A DNA stretch of 64,000 bases from Colwellia sp. (lineage in GTDB: Bacteria > Pseudomonadota > Gammaproteobacteria > Enterobacterales > Alteromonadaceae): assembly GCA_022969175.1 (NCBI GenBank), contig JALJPB010000011.1, forward strand, positions 46,639-110,638, given 5' to 3'. Each line of letters starts with the position of its first letter. Position 1 is the first letter of the stretch. A program made the position numbers and the translations under genes. Shown one piece after another: positions 44,895 through 53,950 of this stretch. A model generated the notes under the pieces. That model had not been told where the DNA came from, made no database searches, and was given only the letters and a program-made list of their open reading frames with translations.

Positions 44895-45941
44895 TTAATC
44901 CTTAACTAGGTGAATCAGATAAACAACAGGCTTATTCTGCTGAGAGTTTTTTAAATGAAAACCGCGACCTAAGCGGGCAGTTTTCTCGGTATCTACTGAT
45001 ATTTGAATACGTTTGAACCAACTATCTGGTGCTTTTAGATAAATTGCAATTTCTGTTTTATCGCGCAAATAACAACGAGTCATATGTGCTAGTTCACGAA
45101 GCCAAGCCGTATCATCATTTAAGAAGTTTAATTGCTCTTTCGACTTAGCGGTTATGGTAATATTAATTCTTTGCTTTGATAACCAACAACACTGACCTAA
45201 CAAAAACCCTCGCCCTAACTGGTTATTTTGTTGAGTACAACCAGCATTCAACCGACCATTTATCGAATTTTTCTTACCCAAACGAGTCCAGTTTTCTTGA
45301 TCAAGTTTGAACTTATTTAGTTGACCACTATTTATCGTTACTTTCAAAGAAAAATAATCAGCTAATACTTGTTGTAAATCATCCAGAGAACGGTTTGGGC
45401 TCCCCAGCATCATACTATAACCTAGCCAGTTTTTATTTTCTGGCTCATCTGGTAAAGCAGTTAACTGAGCAAGACAAGTTGTTAATTGCACTTGTTGCCT
45501 TCTATGATATTTTTTCTGAAATGATGCACTATTAAAATACCGATCGATTTCATCCGTCAATATCAAGTGAGTTTTTTGGACTGTACGAACATACAACTTA
45601 AAATAACGTTCATTAAATATATTTAGGAAATCAGTTAATGCATATTGTTCATTATGAAATGCTGTTAGTAATTCTTCATAAATATAAACAGGGACAACAC
45701 TATAACCAGAAGTTAATGATGTTTTGCTACTTGAAATAATTGCCTTTTGATCAATTAATTCAAAATCACTAATTTCGGTCGCTATGTTATTAGGCATAGG
45801 ATCAGCTTCAATCACCAACTCAAATGGTTTAGGACTTTCAGCAAAATGGCGATTTAGAATCCTTATCAGTGGAACCAAATCAAATAACTCGGGTTCACTC
45901 AACGCTTGGTCTAGTAAAGGTGAATTTTGTACTAAAGACAT
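44895..45941 (-). CDS. tssG: T6SS baseplate protein TssG
   Basis: A 348-residue protein of the TssG family, with the early pattern FDLVPLIRILNRH and the ESPKPFELVIEADP segment that follows it. The C-terminus has RLGRGFHLKN. It forms the baseplate wedge with TssE and TssF. It overlaps the tssF end by 10 bases and clpV follows 3 bases later. Confidence 0.92.
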   Translation of the reverse strand: MSLVQNSPLLDQALSEPELFDLVPLIRILNRHFAESPKPFELVIEADPMPNNIATEISDFELIDQKAIISSSKTSLTSGYSVVPVYIYEELLTAFHNEQYALTDFLNIFNERYFKLYVRTVQKTHLILTDEIDRYFNSASFQKKYHRRQQVQLTTCLAQLTALPDEPENKNWLGYSMMLGSPNRSLDDLQQVLADYFSLKVTINSGQLNKFKLDQENWTRLGKKNSINGRLNAGCTQQNNQLGRGFLLGQCCWLSKQRINITITAKSKEQLNFLNDDTAWLRELAHMTRCYLRDKTEIAIYLKAPDSWFKRIQISVDTEKTARLGRGFHLKNSQQNKPVVYLIHLVKD

Positions 45942-47743
45942 TGTTGCGCACCATGAAACTTTTCAAACTGAATAACTTCTTTTCCTTTGTCTGTGACTAA
46001 GGTTACCTCTAATTCAATAAAGCGATCAAAACTACAAAAACTAGCAAAAAATCGGTTCAAGAGGTGGACAAAAAGCCATATATTTGCAGAACTTTCATGA
46101 TCAAAAACAGAAACATCAAGACGAATTAATGTACCAGAAGTAAAAACATTCACCCCATCAATAAAAACCCGTGCAACTTTTTGTTGATATTCCACTTTTT
46201 GAATGGCCGATGTTAATTCTTGCTGTTGCTGAGAACGGCTAAACACTGACAATAAATTCCGCAATTTTTCAGCTGGATCATTAACATTTATTAATGAACT
46301 AAAATTAGTACTTAACAGCTCAATCAGCTGCCAATGGAGTTGTTGGGATTCATTTGGGTAATAGGGGATGGTTGGAATGTTATGAGATACCAATTTACCA
46401 GCTAGCTCTATCGCCCCCGCAAACGTGACTTCGTTACCCGCAATAATGGAGCAAGGTGCTCGGCCATTACAACAATTTAATTGAGTTGATAACAAATGCG
46501 ATTGTTTAGCTTCATGCTGTCTATAACTTGTGGGGTCAAAACTAATCGATAAATGATGCTGAAACTTCCTGTCTCTGTTGATATGACTTTCAGCAAACCA
46601 AAATAAACCATGTTCTTTATCAAAATAACGTTTAGCAAATAAAGGCTGCAAAGGGAATTCACCGTCAGGTTTAACTTCTTTGACACTTTCTATAGATATT
46701 ATCTCTATATCTGCCGATTGGTTGCTAACATCAGGGTTTAAAGGAACCGATAATTGTTGATGATCATAATATATAGGTTCGGCCCGATGAGTAAACTGGT
46801 TAACGACTAACGATGTATTTAATTGAAAGGCACTGGTATCAAATAAACTGATGTATTCAGTTGGGATATCTTTAACAAAAAAGCTGATTATAACTTCGTT
46901 AGTGTTGAGGGCTAAACAAGCATTATTAAGACCTTCAAGCTGAAAATATTTTCTTTTTTCACTGTAATTGAAATACTCAAGTAGCATTTGATATGCAGTA
47001 AATTCATTGGCTTTCTTATCCAGTACATTGAAGTCTACGTCAAGACAACGAGGCTTAAGGCATGACTTATCAAGTAACGTTTTCAAAGTAAAATGTTTAT
47101 CTGAAATACAGATAAAAGATAACTGTGAAAGTAACAGCTCAATCAAGCCTGTGGCACCTTCACCAAAACCATTGAGATACAAACTTAACTGCTCTGGCAT
47201 CAGTTGTGAAATTAGCCCATCAGGGTCATTGGTATTGATTTTTAATTGGATTACCGCATTGGCATCATGCTTTATCGGTAAATCAAAAGGAAAAGGCGCG
47301 TACCTTGCACTGACATCATTTAAAGTCAGTGGCGATAATAAGGTGTCATTACAAAACTTGAATTGACATACTTGGCCACTTTGATTTTTAACTTTAATCT
47401 CTTCATGTCTTGAGATCTTCTGTGCTTCGACAAAAGTGCTATTATCTGCCTCAAATTTAACGCTCATTACTGAGGGCATGAGTTGATTGAAGGATGGATA
47501 TAAAACCGAACAAACCGAATTAGAAAGATGAGGCAACTGTTGTTCTAGTTTCATTTCATTTTTTGCACTGAGTAAAGCAACCGACTCTAGTAACCGGGTA
47601 ATATTTGGATCTTCATACAGTTTTTCATTCAAATGCATACTATTTGCTGCATCTGCATGTTTAGCTTTAAATTGTCCACCAGAACGCCTAAGTAGAGACA
47701 GTTCACGTTCAAAATAACGGTTAAGTAACTCAGACAACTTCAT
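45932..47743 (-). CDS. tssF: T6SS baseplate protein TssF
   Basis: A 603-residue TssF with the start NRYFERELSLLRRSGGQFKAKH and then EDPNITRLLESVALLSAKNEMKLEQQLPHL, the family's most conserved block. RDRKFQHHLSISFDP and the DVSVFDHESSANIWLFVHLLNRFFASF segment appear later. It forms the wedge of the baseplate with TssG. It overlaps the tssE end by 14 bases. Confidence 0.94.
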   Translation of the reverse strand: MKLSELLNRYFERELSLLRRSGGQFKAKHADAANSMHLNEKLYEDPNITRLLESVALLSAKNEMKLEQQLPHLSNSVCSVLYPSFNQLMPSVMSVKFEADNSTFVEAQKISRHEEIKVKNQSGQVCQFKFCNDTLLSPLTLNDVSARYAPFPFDLPIKHDANAVIQLKINTNDPDGLISQLMPEQLSLYLNGFGEGATGLIELLLSQLSFICISDKHFTLKTLLDKSCLKPRCLDVDFNVLDKKANEFTAYQMLLEYFNYSEKRKYFQLEGLNNACLALNTNEVIISFFVKDIPTEYISLFDTSAFQLNTSLVVNQFTHRAEPIYYDHQQLSVPLNPDVSNQSADIEIISIESVKEVKPDGEFPLQPLFAKRYFDKEHGLFWFAESHINRDRKFQHHLSISFDPTSYRQHEAKQSHLLSTQLNCCNGRAPCSIIAGNEVTFAGAIELAGKLVSHNIPTIPYYPNESQQLHWQLIELLSTNFSSLINVNDPAEKLRNLLSVFSRSQQQQELTSAIQKVEYQQKVARVFIDGVNVFTSGTLIRLDVSVFDHESSANIWLFVHLLNRFFASFCSFDRFIELEVTLVTDKGKEVIQFEKFHGAQQCL

Positions 47744-48143
47744 TCTCCATCGACAAACTAAAGTCGCTAATATTTAATTTGCTGTTCAATTGAAATTCCT
47801 GCCCATTAACCAGATCGCCAAAAATGGTGAAGCTAATAGTATTACTTTTATCGGTATTGGCAAGTAAACTAATCTCAACATTTTCTATACGGTGTTCAAA
47901 ACTCCGAATAAGTGCTTTGATACGGGAGGTAAAAATAGTCTTTCCCAGTTGGTAATTTAAACTTTGAATATCTTCTACCCCAAAAGCAAAAATAGAGTGC
48001 TGTGATTCGATCAAGTTTGGGTCTAGCAAGATAAGAGGTGCTTCACTTTCAAGAAGTTGTTTTAAATTATATTTAATTGAAGTCACTAAATTTGATTCAT
48101 CACTTGAATGTAAGTCACTCAAAAAAGCTTTAATAAAAACCAT
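47730..48143 (-). CDS. tssE: T6SS baseplate protein TssE (gp25-like)
   Basis: A 137-residue gp25-like protein with the conserved helix SLNYQLGKTIFTSRIKALIRSFEHRIENVEI, whose EHRI core matches the gp25 EPR motif position, and the FTIFGDLV strand. It starts sheath polymerisation at the baseplate. It overlaps the second tssC-like gene by one base (ATGA-type junction). Confidence 0.9.
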   Translation of the reverse strand: MVFIKAFLSDLHSSDESNLVTSIKYNLKQLLESEAPLILLDPNLIESQHSIFAFGVEDIQSLNYQLGKTIFTSRIKALIRSFEHRIENVEISLLANTDKSNTISFTIFGDLVNGQEFQLNSKLNISDFSLSMENEVV

Positions 48144-49552
48144 CAGCTCCCCTTTCCTAACTCAGTAGTAAGAAGTATTTGCCCTGCAAACATGTCAAAT
48201 TGATACTGAGGCTGTAAAGCAACTTCACAAGTATACTCACCAGGAGAATGTTCAGACTCCTTTACCTTCACTTGAGCACTTCTTAAAGGATACTTGGACA
48301 AGGTTTCGTCATTTGCCGACGAGACATTCGAAACATATTTGCTTAGCCATTTTGACAAGTGTAATTCACATTCACTAGCGTTTAAGAAACTGCCTAAAAC
48401 ATCACGTATTTGTACTTTTAAATAATGAGCTACACGACAACAAATTAACGTAGTTTGAATTAATGAAAGTACTTTGTCATCACCACTATCTTGACCTAAC
48501 CATACAGAGTGATTATCCATAAAATAATATTTTTTTGTCAGTGGACTATGAGATAAAGGAATAAAGCCTAATTTGGCATAAAACTGAGCAATATTGCCAA
48601 ACAGACGTATATTAGGCTGGGGTTCATACCAATTATGCTCTTTACTGGTATCAGGAAGATTCACAACAGCCCCTTGTAACCTATCATTCCAACGAGATTT
48701 TAAAAAACCAAACCAACTGATACGGTTGAACTCTCGAACAATGGTTGATACAAAGGCAAAATGTGCCAAGCCATAGAGGCCACTTTGTTTATCTAATGAA
48801 GTCTCATTAAATAAAAAGCCACAGCTATAGTTTTTATATACAGAACGTAATTTAATTTTAGGTAAGGCCAAGCCGATAAAACGGCTAGAAGTCATACTTC
48901 TCAATTTTTGCCAACTTTGATAATCAGGTCCATCAACAACACGTTTCACACGCTGAGTATCCGTCAACCACTGCGCCCCGGCTTCACCAAAGAAAGTATC
49001 ATCTGGAGATAGAATAAATGGACATAAACAATGTTGACCTAGTTCACCAATCAACTCAAGCGTATATATATCATCATAATCACTGAAATCATTTAACTCA
49101 GCACTAACTTGATGATCAATAATAATAGTCCCAAACGGCTCACCACCTAGAGTATTGAGTTCTTTGTTACCTATTTTGTTATACAACTGACTACTTTTTA
49201 AACTACTTGATAAATTCACATCAGCCGATATGGTCTCCCAATCAAAATCTAAACATTTTATTTTAATTCTGTTTCTATTAAAGGGAACACTAACTAAGTT
49301 ATTAAGACCTCGCCAACTAGCTTCAAGCTCTTTAAATTTTGAATTTTGCATGATTGTTGAGAGCTGAAGACTCAATAATGAATCGATATCAGCAATAAGC
49401 GTTATTAGTAACGCTTTAAATTTTTCGGCAGTTGACAATAAACTTACATCTAACTCAGCTAAAATCACTATTGATTGCTGTAAATACTGAGGTTCATCAC
49501 TATTTAATAGATTAAACCTTGCTAACCAATCAGTATTTTTTGTTATTTTCAT
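48143..49552 (-). CDS. Second TssC-family sheath-like protein (TssC2/ImpD-like)
   Basis: A 469-residue homologue of the true TssC (49809-51287). Shared blocks are KFKELEASWRGLNNLV, FGTIIIDHQVSAELNDFSD and the ALQPQYQFDMFAGQILL ending. The family-wide RLFGNIAQFYAKLG and FLNASECELHLSKWLS motifs are also recognisable. It has no obvious disabling change. Some T6SS clusters carry such a paralogue (ImpD in rhizobial clusters), possibly for the sheath-baseplate junction. It is the first gene after the hairpin at 49771 and begins the tssE-F-G operon part. Confidence 0.88.
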   Translation of the reverse strand: MKITKNTDWLARFNLLNSDEPQYLQQSIVILAELDVSLLSTAEKFKALLITLIADIDSLLSLQLSTIMQNSKFKELEASWRGLNNLVSVPFNRNRIKIKCLDFDWETISADVNLSSSLKSSQLYNKIGNKELNTLGGEPFGTIIIDHQVSAELNDFSDYDDIYTLELIGELGQHCLCPFILSPDDTFFGEAGAQWLTDTQRVKRVVDGPDYQSWQKLRSMTSSRFIGLALPKIKLRSVYKNYSCGFLFNETSLDKQSGLYGLAHFAFVSTIVREFNRISWFGFLKSRWNDRLQGAVVNLPDTSKEHNWYEPQPNIRLFGNIAQFYAKLGFIPLSHSPLTKKYYFMDNHSVWLGQDSGDDKVLSLIQTTLICCRVAHYLKVQIRDVLGSFLNASECELHLSKWLSKYVSNVSSANDETLSKYPLRSAQVKVKESEHSPGEYTCEVALQPQYQFDMFAGQILLTTELGKGS

Positions 49553-49770
49553 GTGTTATTAAGATCTATTTATAAGTTTGCTAGTATTGAGAAAGGGAAT
49601 GCTTGTACTTTTTTTACCAAAAAATAAAATTAAGCTTAGGTATATTATTGTAAATAGCCCAAATAGAAAAATGACCAGAGTACTCTAAGATACTTTAAAG
49701 ACTTACACATACTTTATATATACCTATATTCATCCTAGTCATGACAGAAGGTTAAATGAAAATAAAGATC

Positions 49771-49792
49771 ACAGCTCTTGGATTAGAGCTGT
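49771..49792 (-). terminator. Hairpin after tssC
   Basis: ACAGCTCT (49771-49778) and AGAGCTGT (49785-49792) form a perfect 8-bp stem with a 6-base loop just past the tssC stop. On the minus strand the T-rich GATCTTTATTTTC follows. It would separate the hcp-tssB-tssC part from the rest and limit downstream expression. Confidence 0.6.
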
Positions 49793-49808
49793 AATCTGTT
49801 ATCAAGCT

Positions 49809-51287
49809 CTAGCCTGGGATCTTAGCAACCATACGAACGGAAGTCGTTAACGACTCCATCTGTAGCCATGGTTTCAAGTGAGCAATAGCTGAATAAGAGC
49901 CAGGTTTCCCTGGTTGCTCAACAACTTCAATTGCTGACTCAGCTAAAGGTGTTTTTGCTCGCTGTTCATTACCAATAGCACCTGGATTAGTAAATTGGCT
50001 AATCCATGTATTCAAGTCACGTGAAACATCAGCAGCATCTAGATTCGACCCTAATTTATCTCGTCCCATTATTTTCAAATAATGTGCAATACGGCTACTT
50101 GCCATAATGAATGGCAAACGTGCTGAAATTGCAGCATTAGACGTTGCATCCGGATCCGTATAAGTTTTAGGTTTTTGTGTTGTTTGACCACCAATAAAGA
50201 CCGCGTAATCAGAGTTTTTATAATGAACTAATGGTAAAAATCCTAGATCACTTAACTCTTTTTCACGTTCATCAGTTAAATTAACTTCTGTAGGGCACTG
50301 TTGCTGGATATCCCCTGCTTCAGACTTAAAAGTCAAGTTGGGCAAAGCTTCTACTTTACCGCCATTTTCTAAACCTCGAATTGATGTACACCAACCTGAA
50401 GCTGTATATGATTGAGTCATTTTAAGGCCCATTTCATATGCAGCATTAGACCAAACGATTTGATCATTACCTGTTGGTTTTGGGCTACCCTCAGTATCTG
50501 TACCTAACTCCTCATAATCAAAAGACTTAGTTGAAATACCCTTTTTACCATACGGTAAGCGTGCAATTGTTTGAGGTAAAGTTAAAGTGACATAACGTGC
50601 ATCATCACTTTCTCTAAATGAATTCCAAGAAGCATATGCAGGTGAATCAAATGCGGAGGCAATTGGTTTACCTTCATTAAAGACTTCATAGCTGTCTAAT
50701 TCAAACATATTAGATGAAGCAGCAGCAACAAAAGGAGCATGACAAGCGGCGGCAACTTCACCCATATAGCGTAACAATGAAACACTTTCATCACTGGCAT
50801 CAAATTGATAATCACCAATTAATAAACCGTAAGGTTCACCACCAGCTGTACCGTATTCTGCTTGATAAAGCGTATTAAATAAAGGGCTACGGTCTATTGC
50901 CGGCGCATCTTCAAATTGCTCTAAAATATCATCGCGATTATAGTCTGCCATTTTGATTTTTAAACTTGCGCCTAACTCGCTTTCACGGACCATTTTATTC
51001 AAGCCGCGCCATGAACCTTCTAGCTTCTTGAATTTATCTTGCTGCATAACAGCCGATAATTGCTTGGAAAGCTTTTCATCAATAGCTGCAATGGCATTTT
51101 CAATAGTCTTAGTTAAATTTTTATCCCAAGTGACAGTACCATCAGTCGCCTGATCCATTAACGTTGAAATTAACTCTTTAGTCGCATCGGGTGTGGTTTG
51201 CGTTGTTGCAGCAATTGCACGATCTAAAAAACTAAGATCTTGTGCTTCACCTTCTGGTGCTGCGCCCTGTTCTTGTTCTGTGCTCAT
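49809..51287 (-). CDS. tssC: T6SS sheath large subunit TssC (VipB)
   Basis: A 492-residue TssC. The block LEGSWRGLNKMVRESE, YGLLIGDYQFDASDESV (domain 1), MASSRIAHYLKIMGRD and the ending IAHLKPWLQMESLTTSVRMVA are diagnostic. It forms the contractile sheath with TssB, which ClpV takes apart after firing. It overlaps the tssB stop by one base, and the hairpin at 49771 follows. Confidence 0.96.
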   Translation of the reverse strand: MSTEQEQGAAPEGEAQDLSFLDRAIAATTQTTPDATKELISTLMDQATDGTVTWDKNLTKTIENAIAAIDEKLSKQLSAVMQQDKFKKLEGSWRGLNKMVRESELGASLKIKMADYNRDDILEQFEDAPAIDRSPLFNTLYQAEYGTAGGEPYGLLIGDYQFDASDESVSLLRYMGEVAAACHAPFVAAASSNMFELDSYEVFNEGKPIASAFDSPAYASWNSFRESDDARYVTLTLPQTIARLPYGKKGISTKSFDYEELGTDTEGSPKPTGNDQIVWSNAAYEMGLKMTQSYTASGWCTSIRGLENGGKVEALPNLTFKSEAGDIQQQCPTEVNLTDEREKELSDLGFLPLVHYKNSDYAVFIGGQTTQKPKTYTDPDATSNAAISARLPFIMASSRIAHYLKIMGRDKLGSNLDAADVSRDLNTWISQFTNPGAIGNEQRAKTPLAESAIEVVEQPGKPGSYSAIAHLKPWLQMESLTTSVRMVAKIPG

Positions 51288-51790
51288 TATGCATCATCTC
51301 CAGAGTTAAGGCCTAGTTCATCAGATAACGATTTAATCGTATCTGCACTAGTTAGCACTTCTTTCAGTAATTTTTCTAAATCACGAGACCGATCGGCTTT
51401 ACTAAGTAAGACTTTTAATTGGTTGCGTGTTTCCACCAAGTTTTTAAGTACATCGACTTTTTCAACAATTGCTTCTGGGGTAAAATCTTTCATTGAAGAA
51501 AAAGATAGATTAGCTTCGATTTGACTATTATCATCGGTCAAAACGTTATCAACTTTCATTTTAAGCTCTGGACCTATACGACTTAATACTGTGTCAAAGT
51601 TGTCTTTATCTATTTGAAAAAACTCACGGTCTGCAGCATCAGGCTTATCTTCTCTGTCTGCTGAAAAATCACCAAGAACACCAACAACAAAGGGCAGTTC
51701 TTTCGTTTCTAAAGCTCCGTTAGTTTCAACATCATAAGTGATGCTAACGCGATTTTTACTGACGCGTTTATGTTGTGAATTTAATGCCAT
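51287..51790 (-). CDS. tssB: T6SS sheath small subunit TssB (VipA)
   Basis: A 167-residue TssB with the family start KRVSKNRVSITYDVETNG, LPFVVGVLGDFSA, the FSSMKDFTPEAI motif and a C-terminal helix with SLSDELGL. It assembles with TssC. It lies 30 bases after hcp, and its stop overlaps the start of tssC. Confidence 0.96.
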   Translation of the reverse strand: MALNSQHKRVSKNRVSITYDVETNGALETKELPFVVGVLGDFSADREDKPDAADREFFQIDKDNFDTVLSRIGPELKMKVDNVLTDDNSQIEANLSFSSMKDFTPEAIVEKVDVLKNLVETRNQLKVLLSKADRSRDLEKLLKEVLTSADTIKSLSDELGLNSGDDA

Positions 51791-51820
51791 TATTACCTTC
51801 CTACGTTCATTTTATATTGA

Positions 51821-52351
51821 TTATTTTAAATCTGCTTGTGAAGTGATTTCAGCAGTTTGTGTATTAAAGGCAACTTCAGCTGATTTTTCAACTTTACCAC
51901 CTTCAGTTTCAACATAATAAGTGTGTGCAATAGTTGAATAGGTCATAGAGTAATTCTCTGACGGTTGACTACCGTCACTACCTGCCACGCTATAGCTTGA
52001 AATACGTGCATTTTCTAATGTGGTAATTAAATAAGGCATTAACCCTTTACCCGCACGATTTGGTTTAGTGAAAACGATCTCGATTGTCTTACCCGTCTCA
52101 CCAGGAGCAAATAGAAAAGTCGTTAAATAAGGACTCGCGCCATCTAATTGCTTTGAACATTGAACTTCGCCAAGAGCAACCATGCCGCCATCATTATTAT
52201 CAGAATTACCAATATCTACTGTTACATTTCTCATGGCACTCCATGACATAGAATCTATAGCAAAAAAACCTTTCTTTCCGCCGATGTCCGTTACCGTTGC
52301 AGAGCCTTTAATGGTGTCGTTTCCATCAATTCTCATGTAAATTGAAGCCAT
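51821..52351 (-). CDS. hcp: T6SS tube protein Hcp (TssD)
   Basis: A 176-residue Hcp with the start MASIYMRIDGNDTIKGSATV, the KQLDGASPYLTTFLFAPGE segment and ISSYSVAGSDGSQPSENYSM, the standard Hcp1-family blocks. It forms hexameric rings that stack inside the sheath and carry effectors. It lies 78 bases after tssA and 30 before tssB, in the same direction. Confidence 0.96.
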   Translation of the reverse strand: MASIYMRIDGNDTIKGSATVTDIGGKKGFFAIDSMSWSAMRNVTVDIGNSDNNDGGMVALGEVQCSKQLDGASPYLTTFLFAPGETGKTIEIVFTKPNRAGKGLMPYLITTLENARISSYSVAGSDGSQPSENYSMTYSTIAHTYYVETEGGKVEKSAEVAFNTQTAEITSQADLK

Positions 52352-52429
52352 ATTCTATTCCTCGTTGTGTTTATATTAATTCACGTAGATCTTTATTGAT
52401 TAAAATGTATAACTAATTGTAAATTCTCT

Positions 52430-53797
52430 TTACCAACTAAACTCCGAATCAGAAGAATTTTCTTTGCTCTCGGCTGCACTAGATGAAACACCTTCGTTTA
52501 CAGATGTTAAAGCTACCGAAGTTGTTGATTTTGAATCACTCGCCTCTTCATTTATAACTGATACTTTCTCCCCTGTCGAGTTGTTATAACTCCTCGGAGC
52601 AGTAACGCTATAGGCAGGAAGGTCTGCTTTATCTTCGCTTATCCCCGTCACCAAATTAATTTGCCCTAAAACCTTATCATTTCCTAAGACCAATTCAGCC
52701 ATTAAATCAGGTAGCGACATATAACCCCAACGTATCGCTTTCTCTAACAAATATGACACCGGGCTATGTGGTTCATTTTTAGCAAAATAGTCCGCTAGTA
52801 TACGCAACTTTTGAAAAGCAAGGTCCCGATTCAGCGCTTGATCGCCAGTTTCAATAAAGGCTGATGGTTGTATTTCCTCTATTGCACTTTCTTCAATTAC
52901 ATTAATTTTTTCAAGTCCACTCTCTGCCGTATTTTGTACAACAGACTTATCGTTCACTGCCGACTGTTTGGCCTGTTCCAGAGGCCATTTAGAGTAGCTT
53001 TCTTTAACTAAATACTCTATTGCTTGCAAACAGTCTAGCAGATTAGTTTTCAAAAACTGTGTACTGATCACTGACAAAGATAATTCTGCCATTTTCTTTT
53101 TAAGCCAATCGTCAAGTATAATTAATGAACGAATAGCGAGATCGAGTGCGTTGATCGTTTCTGTAATATCTTCTTTGCATGAGGGAAAGTCTTTTACGGC
53201 TTGGGCTTTTAATTTCGGTAATGTGCCCGCTTTAGTTGCCGATAGATATTTCGCATGATCAGTATCACCAACCAAGGCCAGCATCTGTAATGGCATATAC
53301 AATAAACCGCTACTATTACTTTCCCCAAGCAATTGAATTAAAGGTTTTAACTGTAAACCAGCACGCTCTGATGCTTGTTCAGATTCTTCAGATGACTTTA
53401 GTTTCTTATCTGGTAAACATGGATTAACATCGGGCCAAAAAGTTTCAATAAAAGGAGTTAATGTTGCCAAACTTAGCGAAACTTTATTAATAGAGTCCCT
53501 TTGAAAAGCCAACGACATTGCCCACCAACAGTAAATTTCGATGTCTTTGCTTTTTTCAGTAAGTGTCAACCAACAAGCATCACTTACCGCTTGCCAATTC
53601 TTCTGATTGTCTTCAAAGAGTTCTTCATCACTAGAAGAGTCTGGTGTTTCAATAAAACGACGAAAAGAAGATTGAGCGGTGTTAAAAGTATTTCTTAAAG
53701 CACGATATTGTGTACGATCATCCTTAAGATAACACCCTGAAGGTTTATCTCCCTCGATAGGCTCTAATAGTTGTTTGTAATCCAAAAAAAACCTCAT
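52430..53797 (-). CDS. tssA: T6SS baseplate/cap protein TssA
   Basis: A 455-residue TssA. The ImpA_N domain (about 10-125) begins LEPIEGDKPSGCYL. The middle is helical, and a C-terminal block RDLAFQKLRILADYFAKNEPHSPVSYLLEKAIRWG (written in two parts here: ADYFAKNEPHSPVSY, LLEKAIRWG) resembles the TssA1-type end. The last 60 residues are low in structure. TssA recruits the baseplate and primes tube and sheath assembly. It is the first gene of the cluster. A weak hairpin (TAAGCC 53810-53815/GGCTTA 53826-53831) lies in its upstream region. Confidence 0.9.
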   Translation of the reverse strand: MRFFLDYKQLLEPIEGDKPSGCYLKDDRTQYRALRNTFNTAQSSFRRFIETPDSSSDEELFEDNQKNWQAVSDACWLTLTEKSKDIEIYCWWAMSLAFQRDSINKVSLSLATLTPFIETFWPDVNPCLPDKKLKSSEESEQASERAGLQLKPLIQLLGESNSSGLLYMPLQMLALVGDTDHAKYLSATKAGTLPKLKAQAVKDFPSCKEDITETINALDLAIRSLIILDDWLKKKMAELSLSVISTQFLKTNLLDCLQAIEYLVKESYSKWPLEQAKQSAVNDKSVVQNTAESGLEKINVIEESAIEEIQPSAFIETGDQALNRDLAFQKLRILADYFAKNEPHSPVSYLLEKAIRWGYMSLPDLMAELVLGNDKVLGQINLVTGISEDKADLPAYSVTAPRSYNNSTGEKVSVINEEASDSKSTTSVALTSVNEGVSSSAAESKENSSDSEFSW

Positions 53798-53950
53798 TAA
53801 CCTTTATGTTAAGCCAGAATAAAAAGGCTTAGTAATATTTAAAGTAATTGTGAAAGAGTTTTAAATCAAGTCATTAGTTAATTTAAAGTATGTCTAATCC
53901 AAAAATGGTCTACATTCATACCAGTATCGAAACCTTTAAACAAATCTGCA

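Noticed and set aside
53798..53950. Sigma-54 promoter (TGGC-N-TTGC) before tssA or before the second tssC-like gene
   Set aside because: I read both gaps on the minus strand and found no acceptable -24/-12 pair; only a weak TAAGCC/GGCTTA hairpin is present before tssA.
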